Source: Rhizomys pruinosus
Lineage: Eukaryota; Chordata; Mammalia; Rodentia; Spalacidae
Direction of reading: 5' to 3'
NCBI GenBank assembly: GCA_009823505.1
Contig: VZQC01005691.1
Coordinates: forward strand, 39,324-103,323
Length of the DNA stretch: 64,000 nucleotides
Shown piece by piece: positions 43,361 through 54,262 of the stretch. The notes beneath the pieces were generated by a model. It saw nothing but the letters and a program-made list of their open reading frames with translations, had not been told where the DNA came from and searched no databases. The position numbers and the translations under genes are program-made. How positions within the stretch are numbered: position 1 is the stretch's first letter; the number at the start of each line of letters is the position of its first letter.

Positions 43361-43548
43361 CATCTCAGTAGTTAACAGTGCTTGCAACTCTTGCAGAGAA
43401 CCTGAGTTCAGATGTTAGCACTCACACCACGCATAACTCCAGTTCCAGGGCATCAAACCTCTTCTGACCTCTGTGGAGACCCATCCATATGTGTACATAC
43501 AGTCATACAGACACACACACATACGCATAAATAAAAGTTAAAAATAAG
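43361..43548 (+). mobile_element. B2/B3-type SINE
   Basis: GACATCTCAGTAGTTAACAGTGC to an A-rich end with (CA)n near 43510; CTCCAGTTCCAGGGCATC in the middle. Confidence 0.78.
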
Positions 43549-43553
43549 ATGGG

Positions 43554-43622
43554 GGGCTAGAAAGATGGCTCAGTGGTTAAGAGCACTGGCTGCCCTTGTA
43601 GAGGACCACGTTCCATTCCACT
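43554..43622 (+). mobile_element. B2/B3-type SINE, 5' fragment
   Basis: GGGGCTAGAAAGATGGCTCAGTGG to GAGGACCACGTTCC; the rest is absent. Confidence 0.8.
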
Positions 43623-43862
43623 GGAATTGACACTGTAAGGCCTGAGTAGTACAAGAACTTAAGGCCAGTTGCTGCTGCAGCTCTCCACTATCCTTCTGAT
43701 CACATGTGAAAGTAGAGATCTATTTCCTGCCTCATGGCACTACTATAAGAGATCAGTGGGTGGGGACCTGTGAAACACAACAAATGGCTCAGAATAAGTG
43801 CTTATAAATATTGGGGTTTTAATATAAATATTTTATTATATATATTTGTGTACAAGATGGAT

Positions 43863-44083
43863 TTTTAAATTACTTTTATTTTATGTGTATGAGTGTATTG
43901 CCTGCATTATGTGTAAGTGCACCCATTTTGTGCAATGCCAGAGGGAGTTCAATAGAGGGCATTGGATTCCCCTGAAACTGGAGGTACAGATGATTGTTAG
44001 TCTCCATGTGGTGCTGGGAATCAAACATGGGTCCTCTGCAAGAGCAGCCAATGCTTTTAACCACTGAAGCATCTCTCCAGCCT
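43863..44083 (-). mobile_element. B2/B3-type SINE, old
   Basis: TTTTATGTGTATGAGTGTATTGCC to CATCTCTCCAGCCTC; reverse-complement copy with CpG decay. Confidence 0.88.
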
Positions 44084-45029
44084 CAATATTAGATACTATT
44101 ATTATTTTAATGGTGGTGTTTTTGTTTCTATGGATCAAAGCAATTTTGTTTTGGTAAAAATAATGATGGCTCAGAGATAAGATCTGTGAAGTTCTGATTA
44201 ATGGCCATGTGGCCACGATGCTCTTATAGGCAGTGGGTTTTCATTTAGAGCCTGCGTAGGTATGGAGCCTTCTTGCTAACCATGCACAATTGTAGAGGGT
44301 AAAGGAACAGTTTGGGTCCCAAATACCAACTGGTTTTCTTCCTAAGACCTCACAAGTCTGACCAAGTCAGAGAAGAGCCACGTCCTCCCAGAGTTCCTTC
44401 TACACTGCTGTTTTTCTTCATCTCCCTTCTGGGATAATTTGACACTAATGGGCAGAGCTCTGAAGAATGGAAGGTGTCGGTTCCTTCTCCCTGTGAGCTA
44501 AGAAAACAGCATCAACAGAGGAAAAGCACAGACATGGCACTAATGCACTTCCCTTGTTCCCGTCCTTCTGGCTTCACAGCAGCAGTGCTCTTGGCACCAA
44601 AGCTCCTCACTGCGGATCCATTAGTGCAGGGTAAATGAGTGTGTGGTTTCTCTCATCTCCTGCCCATAAACCACCACAGCACCTCTCTCCTGGCCCCTCC
44701 CTCTTGGTGACATTGTTTAACACACTCAAGGACACAGTTACAGTTCTTTGTTCCTAGAAAATTGAAATGTGCCAATAACGCCTCCCAAGCCAGCCACAGC
44801 AGTGACAACGCAAAGCCAGAGCCTGGGCATCCGATGCTCTGTTACCGGACGAAAAGGATCCTTGGGACCCTCTGGTTCCCCTACGCCCCTCTATTACTCC
44901 AGCTAGTCAGTTTCTTCACTCTCTGGAAGCTTGGTGACATGGTGTGCTTCCATGAATCTCCTCTAGATCTGCATCAGAACCCTGAGCCCCAGGGAAGGAA
45001 GAGAAGGATACAAAGCTCTCATGCTGCAG
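44084..45029. other. unassigned stretch
   Basis: Non-repetitive DNA. A 208-codon open frame begins at 44762 but its second half lies in the antisense LTR that follows, and its composition shows no domain, so it is not called as a gene. Confidence 0.5.
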
Positions 45030-45385
45030 AGCTTTCTGTCACTGCGAGAAAATACCAAGATACTTTACAGAAGGAAAGGTATGTTTGGCTCACAGTGCCA
45101 GAGGTTTCAGTGCACAGTCACTGGGCTGACAGATTCAGGCCTGTGGCCAGGCCAACATCACAGCAGGAACCACGTGGAGGAGCAAAACCACCCACCTCAC
45201 AGTGGCCAAGAAACAGAGAAAAGAGGGACCAGGGCCCCAAAGCCTCTTCAAGGGACCTTCCTCCCTTCCACTTGGCCCCACCTCCATCATGTCACAGACC
45301 GGCAACCAAGCTTTTAGCATATAGTCTCTTGGGAACAACTCAGATCCAAATCATAACCGGGTCTGAGAATGTGGACACACAAAAC
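45030..45385 (-). mobile_element. antisense MaLR-type LTR
   Basis: TCTGTCACTGCGAGAAAATACC, GAAGGAAAGGTATGTTTGGCTC, CTTCCACTTGGCCCCACCTCC and GGGAACAACTCAGATCCAAATC follow antisense MaLR/MST order. Confidence 0.65.
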
Positions 45386-45429
45386 TAGTACCATAACTCA
45401 TGAACTTATGATAAAATGGCATTGTAGGG

Positions 45430-45666
45430 GGCTGGAGAGATGGCCTAGCGGTTAAGAGCGCCGACCGCTCTTACAGAGGACCTGGGTTCGATACCCAGAA
45501 CCCACATGGTGGCCGAGAACCATCTGAAACTCCAATTCCAAGAGAACTCCAGTTCCAGGGGAATCCGACACCCTCTTCTGACCTCCGCGGCATTGCACGA
45601 CACGGGTGCACAAACCTGCATGCAGACAGTACATTCATACACATACAGAAATAAATAAAATTTTAA
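45430..45666 (+). mobile_element. B2/B3-type SINE, young, long subfamily
   Basis: GGCTGGAGAGATGGCCTAGCGG start, the 17-bp duplication present, CpG-rich. Target duplication AAAATGGCATTGTAGGG at 45413-45429 and 45667-45683. Confidence 0.96.
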
Positions 45667-45683
45667 AAAATGGCATTGTAGGG

Positions 45684-46450
45684 TGGGCTGGATATTTCTA
45701 TACCCTGTGGGTAGTAGACAGGATTACTTTAAAACCACAGACCTGGGTTTTATACCTGCCTTGTGCTCACTGTCTGACCTGGATCCAGATCATAGTCTAG
45801 CAATTGGTGGAAATACAGTACTCTGAGGGCTATTCTGACAGTTAGATGAGATGGTGTTGCCCTCACGCAGAACAGACTGGCCAGTCAGTGGCCGTTACCA
45901 AAAAGGAATACCGCACAGTAGTCAGGTTGCAGACGTCAGCTCAGAGCCCAGAGGATGTTGCGTGTCTGGCAGCACCCTGTCTGTCAGTCCTCACGACTCG
46001 CTGCTTCCACTGTTTCTTGGTATCTTTTCTGTCCTCTACCATGGGTTCCTCACCACAGATCAGGTCTCTTTCCTGTCTGAGCCTAGGACAGATCTTATGC
46101 CACAGACTTATATGTGAGAATAAAAGAAAATCTAGTTGATCCTAAATGCTTCCCTTAGTATAGCTTTGGTAGCATTGAAAGATCTGGGGATAGAGCAAGA
46201 CACCCTAACAAAGACAAAATGCACAGCACTAAGCAGGGGGACCCTGCCTGTCTTTAATCATTAAATCCTTAGCCTAGTTCTTAAACTAATTGATATTAGT
46301 CAGTTCATTCAATTAGTTTTAATAGTTTTTCTTGTCTATTAACACAATTTAAAATAGAGATTCCAGCAATTCAAACTTGTCCTTCTCTTTCTTACTTTAT
46401 TCATCATAGTTTTAAAAAGTTGATCACTACTTTCCTGATCCACGTTTGTG
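45684..46450. other. unassigned stretch with a possible MIR remnant
   Basis: CAGACCTGGGTTTTATACCTGCC near 45740 recalls an antisense MIR. Otherwise nothing recognised. Confidence 0.4.
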
Positions 46451-46459
46451 ATGGTCATG

Positions 46460-46815
46460 AGGCGATAAGAGTTCATTCCAGACTTCTACTCTGGACAAAG
46501 GTTAAGCATTCACTTTCCCCCAGGCTGAAGTCCACCAGATACAGGTCCAGTCTGAACCAATAAAGAAAAATTCCCCTAGACCAGGTTCCTTTAAAATATC
46601 CTCCCCTCCTAGCTATGCTTCTCCCAGCCTGCTGCGTCAGAAGGGTTGTGGTCCAAGCTCGAGGTTGAATCAAGACTCTTTGTATTTCCTTCGGAGCCGC
46701 GTGTCCTGGTGGCCTTTTGAGGGTCCCGGTGATCTGGGCATAACAGTCTTGGGTAGCAGGCTGGGAGAATGTAGAACTGAGGTGGTCAGGTCCCATCACA
46801 AGATGACCTGAGGGA
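46460..46815 (-). other. possible ERV-like fragment, unconfirmed
   Basis: On the minus strand a 108-codon open frame (46473-46799) covers this CpG-retaining block (complement of GGAGCCGCGTGTCCTGG and GGTCCCGGTGATC). Strings such as CAGATCACCGGGACCCTCA recall rodent LTR sequence, but no termini or duplication are visible. No protein domain recognised. Confidence 0.25.
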
Positions 46816-47690
46816 ACCCAACCACCCTCTGCTTCTCTCTTTTCTTCTGTCTAAAGCAGAAGACTCTTCCCAGGTTCTCCATGCAATCATTGCATCCTTT
46901 GCTCCAACAGAACAGCAGTGCTCCTTCAACTCTTCAACCTGGATTCCAGACAAGGCCTAAAGCAGCCTCTGTTCAAACAGCTCAGCTCTCACTAAAGGAG
47001 GAAAATCTGCCTTCAAACATTACTCTCTACTTTTCCCCCAGATAAGCAGCCCCTTTCACAAGACTCCCTGATTATCAAATGCATTCAGCAGCATTCTAAA
47101 AATCCTGTATAAAATGAGCAAACCAGTCCTCCAGGAAGACCTGAGGGATGGCTTTGAACAGATTGAAGGAGCTTCAATGCATCCAAGGATACATCCTCAT
47201 TAAGCTGCAGATGCAAGTCACTAGGAGGCTGACCCCTAAGCATGAGGCACTGTGCCTCTGCAGGGGGCAAGGGCAGGAGGGAGCATGATTCTCCACCCCA
47301 TGCCGAGTGCTTGCCTCCAACATCTTTATATTCTCCTGGTGATACCTGAAGAATTTTTTTCTTTCTTTCCTTTAATCTTTCTCTCCAAAGCAGTCTGGAG
47401 CCCCTGCTATGCACCAGATACCGTGCTTACTGACAGTTACATAAGGAAGATTAAGATAGATTCTGGCTTTCAGAAAGTTCACACATCAGTGGAAGAAGCT
47501 AAAATGTAAAGAATTCTGTAGCACAATGCCAGGCTAAATCTGCCACCCTGTTAACACTCTAATAGCACTTAGTACTTTCCCATCCTGTCACTTATCACTA
47601 GTTGCTAAATGTGCTTGTATATTTTGTTAAAGAATATCTGCACTCCCCCACCAACTCCATAGTGTGAGGTGTGAATCCTTGAGCTAATAT
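46816..47690. other. unassigned stretch
   Basis: Non-repetitive. The open frame at 47085-47414 (minus) has no domain I can name. Confidence 0.45.
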
Positions 47691-48085
47691 GCACCTAGTA
47701 ATTATACACAAGACATTGTTTTAAATGTCTTCCACATATTAAGTTCTTTTATTTTTATTTATTTATTTATTTATTTATTTGTTTGTTTATTTATTTGGTC
47801 TTTTTGAGATAGGGTCTCCCTGTAGCTCTGGCTGTCCTGGAACTCACTCTGTAGACAAGGCTGGCCTTGAACTCACAAAGATCCACCTGCCTCTGCCTCC
47901 CAAGTGCTGGGATTAAAGGCATGCGCCACCATGCCTGGCTTACATATTAACTTCTAATCTTCACAACTACCTTAGAAGGAATGCATTAATGTTCTCATTG
48001 CACAAAAAAGGGACAGTGAGCCATGGAGAACTTAGGTGTGTCAGATTACATGGCTGGCCAGTCATAGCCAGGATGATAACCTGAA
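47691..48085 (+). mobile_element. MIR, split by a B1
   Basis: Left part to about 47749; right part ATCTTCACAACTACCTTAGAAGG to GGCTGGCCAGTCATAGCC. ACATATTAAGTTCT and ACATATTAACTTCT on the two sides of the B1 mark its target duplication. Confidence 0.65.
47750..47940 (-). mobile_element. B1 SINE with (TTTA)n tail
   Basis: TTTA array at 47750-47796, then GGTCTTTTTGAGATAGGGTC to GCGCCACCATGCCTGGCT. Inserted in the MIR. Confidence 0.94.
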
Positions 48086-48163
48086 TAGCTTGTGTTCAAA
48101 TCTCTGCTCTCAGTTACTCACCTCTGCATAAAAGGGAAGAGAGATCAACTTTTTTGGGGGGGA

Positions 48164-48305
48164 GGTCTTTTTAAGACTGGATCTCCCTATAGCCCTAGCT
48201 GGCCTGGAACTCACACTGTCAACCAGACTGACCTTGAACTCACAGAGATCCACCTGCTTCTGCCTCCCAAGTGCTAGGATTAAAGTCATGCACCACCACG
48301 CCCAG
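48164..48305 (-). mobile_element. B1 SINE, diverged
   Basis: GGTCTTTTTAAGACTGGATC to GCACCACCACGCCCAGT. Confidence 0.9.
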
Positions 48306-48756
48306 TACAATCAACATTTTTAAAGGTGATAGACAAGTAAGTATAAGCTAAAAAGATTTCCTTCTAAAGTTATTAAAAATGAGAAACTTCCTTCATCTAG
48401 AAAAGTCTTCAAATCCAAGTAAGTGGGGTATTTTGTGCAGTCCATTAAAAAAAAAAAAAAGACAAGAGGGAAATGGCAGCATTAGAAAGGAAGTTAAAGA
48501 GCATTCACTACACAGCAGCACTGGAATATGTTACCACCTCCAACACAAAGACAAATACATAAAGTTAATGTTTCTGATTGATCTGATTGTTACTGTGAAA
48601 ACCAAGACAATTTAACAGCTATTCCCTAAAAGAGACCTGCCTCCAAGCACTGTAGCAGCTCAGTGCTCTGGCCTGTGGTCAGTAAGCAGTTCCCTCCCTG
48701 TAGGTGCTCTCATCATCACAGCTAAGGCAAAAGCAAGTCTGATAAAATTAAAAATG
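48306..48756. other. unassigned stretch
   Basis: Nothing recognised. Confidence 0.5.
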
Positions 48757-48917
48757 AAAGAGGAGTGAGGCTCAGCAGGTAAAAGGTGTTTACTTCCAAG
48801 CCTGTCAACCCAAGTTGGGTCCCTAAGATCCATATGATGGAAGGAGAAATCTACTCCCACAGGCTGTCCTCTACCCCCCACACACAAACAAACAAACAAA
48901 CAAATAAATAAATGTAA
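48757..48917 (+). mobile_element. B3-like SINE, diverged
   Basis: GAGTGAGGCTCAGCAGGTAAAAGG, GTTGGGTCCCTAAGATCCATATG and an (AAAC)n(AAAT)n tail. Confidence 0.65.
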
Positions 48918-49044
48918 AAAAATTTTAAATTAAGTCCTTTTCTGTGACTATGTGGCCTTATAAATTTGTTAATTGTTTAAATATTCTGTACCTTTTGAAA
49001 GCATAAAATAGAGGCGTTTTATCTTGATGTGCTAAGTTTTTGTT

Positions 49045-49162
49045 GGTCAAACCAGTCAGGTTTCAACCCTGGCTTTTCTAGTAATTATCTATATAAATTT
49101 GGATACTTTGTTTGGCTTCTCTTGACTTCCAGTTCATTAGCTAAAAAACTAAGAGGCTGAAT
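49045..49162 (-). mobile_element. MIR fragment
   Basis: CAGTCAGGTTTCAACCCTGG then CTTCCAGTTCATTAGCTAAAA, antisense MIR order. Confidence 0.55.
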
Positions 49163-49221
49163 TAAATTTAAAAGTTTCTTTTTCCTCCTTCTAACTTTCT
49201 CAAATTTGCCCTTGATACTAG

Positions 49222-49287
49222 AGGTTTAACCCAGGTCTCTACACACACTAAGTACATGTTCTGCCACTGAACCACATCCTAGGCCCA
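49222..49287 (-). mobile_element. ID-like element
   Basis: AGGTTTAACCCAGGTCTCTAC then GTTCTGCCACTGAACCACATCC, reverse-complement ID core. Confidence 0.65.
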
Positions 49288-50090
49288 GATTGCCTTTTTA
49301 TATCTCTGTATGATGCTTTCTTTCCATTCAATGGCGTTAGGAAATATTCATGTTTCACTAAAGTTCACATTCTTTCCACTTGCATTTATTATAATGAAAA
49401 GCACCACATTCACTTACAAAATAAATTAGGAATTAGACTTAGTGTCTAACAAACAGCACTGGTCCCAGAGCACCAACAAACAGGCAAGAGGGGGACATCT
49501 GTTATAAAGCTCGCCGGTGTTTACAAATGCTAGTTCTTGCTTTTCTTCTGGCCACATGGCTGGACCACATCCTCCAATTAATTGAGACCATGTGTCAGAA
49601 TTGCAGACACTGGAATGTGGACAGACATGGCATATATCACATCCAGGCTTGAAATACTGAAAACTCCTTGTGTGCATTGCTGGCTCTCTTTCTCCACCCT
49701 CTAGCTAAAAAGGCAGGATTTGGGAAATGGAAGGAAAAGCAGTGATATAGATGAAGGCAGCCTGGGTTTCTGCAGGAACACATGGAAAAGAATCCTGTAG
49801 ATTTTTTGGACTGTCATCCTGAAATAGACATTTAATCATGTTGAAGCACTAAACTAGGGGCAGAAGCCTATCCTGATCTTTTAGATTTTTATTCTGATAA
49901 AATTGGATTGTAATGAGTCTCTGTTCTACTCTTGAGGGAAGGCAATATCACAAAATATTCTCAGGAGTGTTTGTAACAAGGAAGGAACAGTATTTGTGGC
50001 AAGCACCTGTACCTCTCAGTCTATCTGTAGGATGGTACTGCTATCTGATGAAATGTTCCTCCTCTTTTATTTATTTTTTTTCAAAATTAT
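49288..50090. other. unassigned stretch
   Basis: No gene or repeat recognised. Confidence 0.5.
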
Positions 50091-50111
50091 TCTTATTTTA
50101 AGATTTTTTTA

Positions 50112-50350
50112 ATTTTTTTAAATTTATTTTTGTATGTGTATGAGTGTACTGTCTGCATGTAGGTTTGTGCACCCATGTCATGCAATGCTGTGGAGGTCAG
50201 AAGAGGGTCTTGGATTCCCCTGGAACTGGAGTTCTCCTGGAATTGGAGTTGCAGACGGTTCTTAGCCACCATGTGGGTGCTGGGGATTGAACCTGGGTCC
50301 TCTGCAAAAGCAGTCGGTGCTCTTAACCGCTAGGCTATCTCTCCAGCCCC
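50112..50350 (-). mobile_element. B2/B3-type SINE in the tail of the RPLP0 retrocopy
   Basis: Reverse-complement long-subfamily copy ending CTATCTCTCCAGCCCC. AAGATTTTTTT occurs on both sides (50099-50109 and 50351-50361), showing that it landed in the oligo(T) tail of the adjoining pseudogene, so it is the younger of the two. Confidence 0.92.
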
Positions 50351-51150
50351 AAGATTTTTTTTTTATTTCCAATAAAGAAGGCTGAGTTTGTTGCTTTGTG
50401 GGAATCAGTCAAAGAGAACAAATCCCATATCCTCTTCAGACTCCTCCCACTCTTCTTGGCTTCAGCCTTGGCTGGAGCTGCAGCAGAAGCAGGAGCTGCT
50501 GTGGTGACAGCAGCCACAGGGGCAGCAGCCTCAGATGCATATGGGTCAGCCAAGACGGTCTTGAGCTTTCCAGCAAGTGGGAAGGTGGAATCAGTCTCCA
50601 CAGACAAAGCCAGGACACGCTTGTATCCACTGATGATAGAATGTGGCATTGAAGCAACAGTTGTATAACCAATCTGCAGACAGACGCTGGCCACGTTGTG
50701 GACACCTTCCAAGAAGAGAGAATGCAGAGCCACCTGTGTGATGTCAAGCACTTCCGGGTTATAGATGCTGCCATGGTCACACGCTGCTGGATGACCAGCC
50801 CAAAGGAGAAGGGGGATGGATGTTCAGCATGTGGCTTCGCTGGCTCCCAATTTGTCTCCAGTCTTTATCACTCAGAATTTCAATGGTGGCCCTGGAGGTT
50901 TTCATAGTGATGCCCAATGCCAGGAAGAAAAAGGTCTAAGCTGGCACAGTGGCTCGGCATGGAGGAGCGGCACCAGCACGGACGGCAGCTGGCAGCTCAT
51001 TGGCCATCAGCGTGTCCCTGATCTCAGCGAGGTCTTCTTTGGTGAACACGAAGCCCACATTCCCCCCGGTTGTGAGGCAGCAGCTTCTCCAGAGCTGGGT
51101 TGTTTTCCAGATGCCCCCGGATGGCCTTGTGCATCACGGCGTTCTTGCTC
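50351..51150 (-). pseudogene. RPLP0: processed pseudogene of ribosomal protein P0 (RPLP0), 5'-truncated
   Basis: RPLP0 is the large-subunit stalk protein that anchors the P1/P2 dimers. On the minus strand the segment begins near the [16 protein letters not shown] region (here [16 protein letters not shown]), runs through [10 protein letters not shown], the [11 protein letters not shown] region, [35 protein letters not shown] and the alanine-rich hinge, to a degenerate acidic tail where a 1-base loss alters EESEESDEDMGFGLFD. Several frameshifts occur before about 50760. A 3'UTR with an AATAAA and an A tail follows (50395 to 50352). It is intronless, lacks roughly the first 57 codons of 317, and is flanked by CTTATTTTAAGAT (50092) and CTTATTTTTTAGAT (51151), an imperfect duplication. 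Not functional. Confidence 0.93.
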
Positions 51151-51365
51151 CTTATTTTTTAGATGTGGTCTTGTGTATCCCAGTATGGCTTTGAAATCAC
51201 CATGTAGCTAAGGATGGCCTTGAACTGACCCTCCTGCCTCTAACTCCCCAAGGGTAAGATTACACGCCTGCATGACTATGCCCAGTTTATGTGGTGCTAG
51301 GGATTAAACCCAGGGCCTTGCACAAGCTGGACAAGAACTCTACTAACTGACCTACATCCTCAGCT
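51151..51365 (-). mobile_element. B4-like composite SINE (B1 + ID)
   Basis: B1-like right part (TAGATGTGGTCTTGTGTATCC, AGATTACACGCCTGCATGAC) joins an ID-like part (GGGATTAAACCCAGGGCCTTGC, CTGACCTACATCCTCAGCTC). Confidence 0.75.
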
Positions 51366-51386
51366 CTCTATCTTCTTTTCTAAAAT

Positions 51387-51591
51387 ATTTTAATTAATTG
51401 TTTTATCTGTATGCATGTATTGCCTACATGTACACAAGTGCACCTGTGTTGTATAAGGTCTGCAGAGGACAGAAGAAGATGTTGGATCCCTTGGAACTGG
51501 AGTTATGGGCATTTGTGTGCTAGAATTCAAACCTGGGTCTTCTGCAAGAACAGCCAGTTCTCTTAACCCCTAAGCCATCTCTCCAGCCCCT
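51387..51591 (-). mobile_element. B2/B3-type SINE, old
   Basis: GTATGCATGTATTGCCTACATG to GCCATCTCTCCAGCCCC. Confidence 0.88.
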
Positions 51592-51802
51592 TAATCCTCT
51601 TCTATTACACACAGCTAACTCCAGTTTTCTCCATGCACTTGCAGTACCTCTCTACAGCATTCTATTTCTTCCTTCTTATCCAGCTCCTTTCCAATTTCTC
51701 TAATTACAGCATTATCCAAATCTCCACTTCAGTAGTTACAGCTAAGCTGTCATTCTTTTTTCTTATTTGTTATCCTTTATAGCATCACTTAAAATAATTT
51801 TG

Positions 51803-51955
51803 AGCCGGGCGTGGTGGCGAACGCCTTTAATCCCAGCACTTGGGAGACAGAGGCAGGTGGATCTCTGTGAGTTCAAGGTCAACCTGGTCTACAGAGCGAG
51901 TTCCAGGCCAGCTGGGACTAAAAGAGAGACCCTGTCTCAAAAAGACCAAAAAAAA
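51803..51955 (+). mobile_element. B1 SINE, young
   Basis: GCCGGGCGTGGTGGCGAACG to CTCAAAAAGACC and A tail. AAAATAATTTTGA and AAAATTATTTTGA flank it. Confidence 0.95.
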
Positions 51956-52308
51956 ATTATTTTGAGGTTGTTAATCCCTCATATTCTTGACTAATCTCTC
52001 ACCCTAAACAAAACTGGTAGCTGCATAAGAAAAGAAACCTACTTGTGAACTGACTAATTTCACCTGCAGTTCTGTTTGTTGTTTCCTCCCAGATTTTGGA
52101 TCTTTGTTACTAGGTCTGAGATTGCTCTGCCCCTTGAAGGAATGATGCCTTTATCATTATAACATGACAGTCATTGTTCTCTGTACTGGTCTTCACTCTG
52201 AAATTTGCTTGGCCTGGCTTCTGCTTCACTGCTATATTGCTTAGAACCCCTAATGACAGTATTTAGAGGTCACCGTAAGACTTACCTCATCTGTTTCCCA
52301 TATTTCAG
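51956..52308. other. unassigned stretch
   Basis: Nothing recognised. Confidence 0.5.
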
Positions 52309-52408
52309 GCCAGGTATGTTGGTGCACACACACCCATAGTCCAAGCACTTAGGAAGAGGAACTCATGTTTGATGCTGGCCTTGACTGCTAGGAAAGATCT
52401 TGACTCAG
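52309..52408 (+). mobile_element. old B1-like element
   Basis: GCCAGGTATGTTGGTGCACAC to TCTTGACTCAGAAAG; tail replaced by a purine microsatellite. Confidence 0.7.
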
Positions 52409-52486
52409 AAAGAAAGAGAAAGAAGGAGAGAGAAAGAGAGAGGGGGAGGGAAGGAGAGAGAAAGAAAAAGAAAGAAAGGGAAAAAA
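52405..52486 (+). repeat. (GAAA/GGAGA)n purine tract
   Basis: About 80 bases of G and A only. Confidence 0.93.
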
Positions 52487-52639
52487 ATGTCTGGGAAATG
52501 AACATTCTGCTTGTTCCCTAGTGTCTTAAAAATAATTATTTCACATATTTTGGCCAGTTTGTTGCTCCTGTTTCTGCCTGAAGAGTAAGTCTGGCTCTTG
52601 GTATACCATCTTGAGCTCAAAGCTCTAAGTGCTTTTATT

Positions 52640-53825
52640 TATTTATTTTTTCCAGTAGGTAGACTCAGTTTTATTCATGCCAGCAGTGTGTTTATATACC
52701 AAAAGCTACTGTGCTCTGGGCAAGGAGTTGGGGGGGCAGGAGGAAAGGAAGGGCAAGCCACCTTGTCTCCTACCAGGGGGCTGCAGATTTCCTGTTTGCA
52801 CAACCAGTAAACTAGAGGTCTAACATTGTGCTCAATACCTCAAGGGAAGGGGCCATCTGGTTCTGGAACTTTGCAGAGATAGGTGAGGCAGGAAAAACAC
52901 TACAATATCCCAACCTCACAGAACTATAGATAATTCACAAAGACAACTGAATGCCCACAGAAATATCAGATAACTCTTGGAGGTTCCTCGGGACAGGTCT
53001 TATAGGCCCTTGCTTCGAGCCAGGCAAAGTTTCATTCCTACAGTTGAGGATCTGGATGGTCTGTAAGTGGTTGAGCAAGGCTGCTGGGTACTTGGCAAAC
53101 CTGGGTCCATGGCCGGAGGCTGGTGTGGAAATGCCAGTTGAGGACTCATGTAGATGGGCTGGCACTGGAATACTGGAGGACCCTGCACCATGGTGGATAC
53201 AGGAGTTGGGAAGTTCCCAGGAAATGGTAGAGACTGAGGATGCACCAGAAATAGAACAGCACCATGGTGGAGAGGACCTGGAAGGTAGCTGATCATCTAT
53301 GGGTAGCCCAGGATCCTGTATAGGGCCTCTGCATGTGGACAAAACAAGGGTTGGCTCTTTGGCCTCTCATTCTTACATAAGATCCAGTGCACATATTCCA
53401 TAGTCTTCATAAGGCCTAGACATCCATCCCAATTCCTTTTAACATCCTTCTCTTGGAGACGATCAGAAATGACTTCGCTTCCCTTCCGTGTTCCCTGCGT
53501 GGCCCCCTTCCGTTCCGTGCTTCCCCTCTGCCCCGTGCCCTCCTGCCTTCCCCGTCCATCCCACTTGGCGGCCGCCCTGGCTGGCGTGCTTCTGCTTCCT
53601 GGTTCGTTTCCTCCCTTCAGGCTGCCGGGCATTTTGCACAATGTCACTTCTGCTGTGCGCTGCCCCCCCCCCTTTTCCCCCTCCTTCCCCCTGCGCCGCC
53701 CATTCTAGTCCACTGTTTGGTCTGCGGCACCCCGGAGTGCTGCCGTCCTGCTGGGTCGAGAAGAGTTCTCCCGTGCGCAGAGGAGCGGAGAACTATGTGC
53801 CTCTCAGGACTCCGGAAGACTCTCT
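52640..53825 (-). pseudogene. processed retrocopy of an unrecognised mRNA, near full length
   Basis: A perfect 16-bp target duplication TCTAAGTGCTTTTATT brackets the insert (52624-52639 and 53826-53841). On the minus strand it begins with about 190 bases of GC- and CpG-rich 5'UTR-like sequence. An ATG at 53632 opens MPGSLKGGNEPGS, and this frame stays open to 53297, followed by frame-shifted segments that read smoothly across frames (HAEALYRILGYP, then PLHHGAVLFLVHPQS, VSTMVQGPPVFQCQP, PSRSSTVGMKL). A roughly 350-base 3'UTR ends AATAAAACTGAG... with an A-rich tail at 52640-52656. No introns. The frame breaks make it a pseudogene. The proline-rich, serine-rich product is one I do not recognise. 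Confidence 0.8.
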
Positions 53826-53959
53826 TCTAAGTGCTTTTATTCCATATCTCCTTTGGATCCTCATTTTGAATCCCACACCAAAGCGTTGTGTTTTGTTTTC
53901 ATCCTCCTCCCCTTCTTTTTGTTTTTTTAAGGCATGTGCCCGATAAACTTTTAGGCCAT

Positions 53960-54237
53960 TTTTTTAATTTTTTATTTATTTTTTTATGTGGGTATGAAGT
54001 ACTGTCATGCATGTAGGGTCTGTGCAACGCTGTGTTCGTGCAATGCCACGGAGGTAGAAGAGGGTGTCGGATTCCGCTAGGTTAACTGGAGTTCTCCTGG
54101 TTATATTGGAAGTTACAGATGGTTCTCTATGCGCCACCAATGTAGTGGTGCTAGGAGGATCGGTTAGTAACCCGGGTCCTGCTGGTCAAGAGCAGTCGGC
54201 TGTCTTAATCGCTAGGGACCCATCTCTCCAGCCCTCG
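53960..54237 (-). mobile_element. B2/B3-type SINE, long subfamily, heavily indel-laden
   Basis: Reverse-complement copy of the young family with CpGs intact (GTGTCGGATTCC, CCCGGGTCC) but at least ten small insertions or deletions, e.g. CCGCTAGGTTAACTGGAG where others have CCCCTGGAACTGGAG. The low substitution and high indel pattern is unlike natural decay. Confidence 0.9.
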
Positions 54238-54262
54238 TCATCCTCATTTTTCTAAGGAAGCT

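Noticed and set aside
44762..45388. 208-codon open frame
   Set aside because: Its second half lies in an antisense MaLR LTR, and it has no domain, splice context or Kozak-supported start.
53453..53946. Overlapping plus-strand frames of 125-152 codons in GC-rich DNA
   Set aside because: They are antisense to the 5' part of the minus-strand retrocopy; GC-richness removes stop codons by chance.
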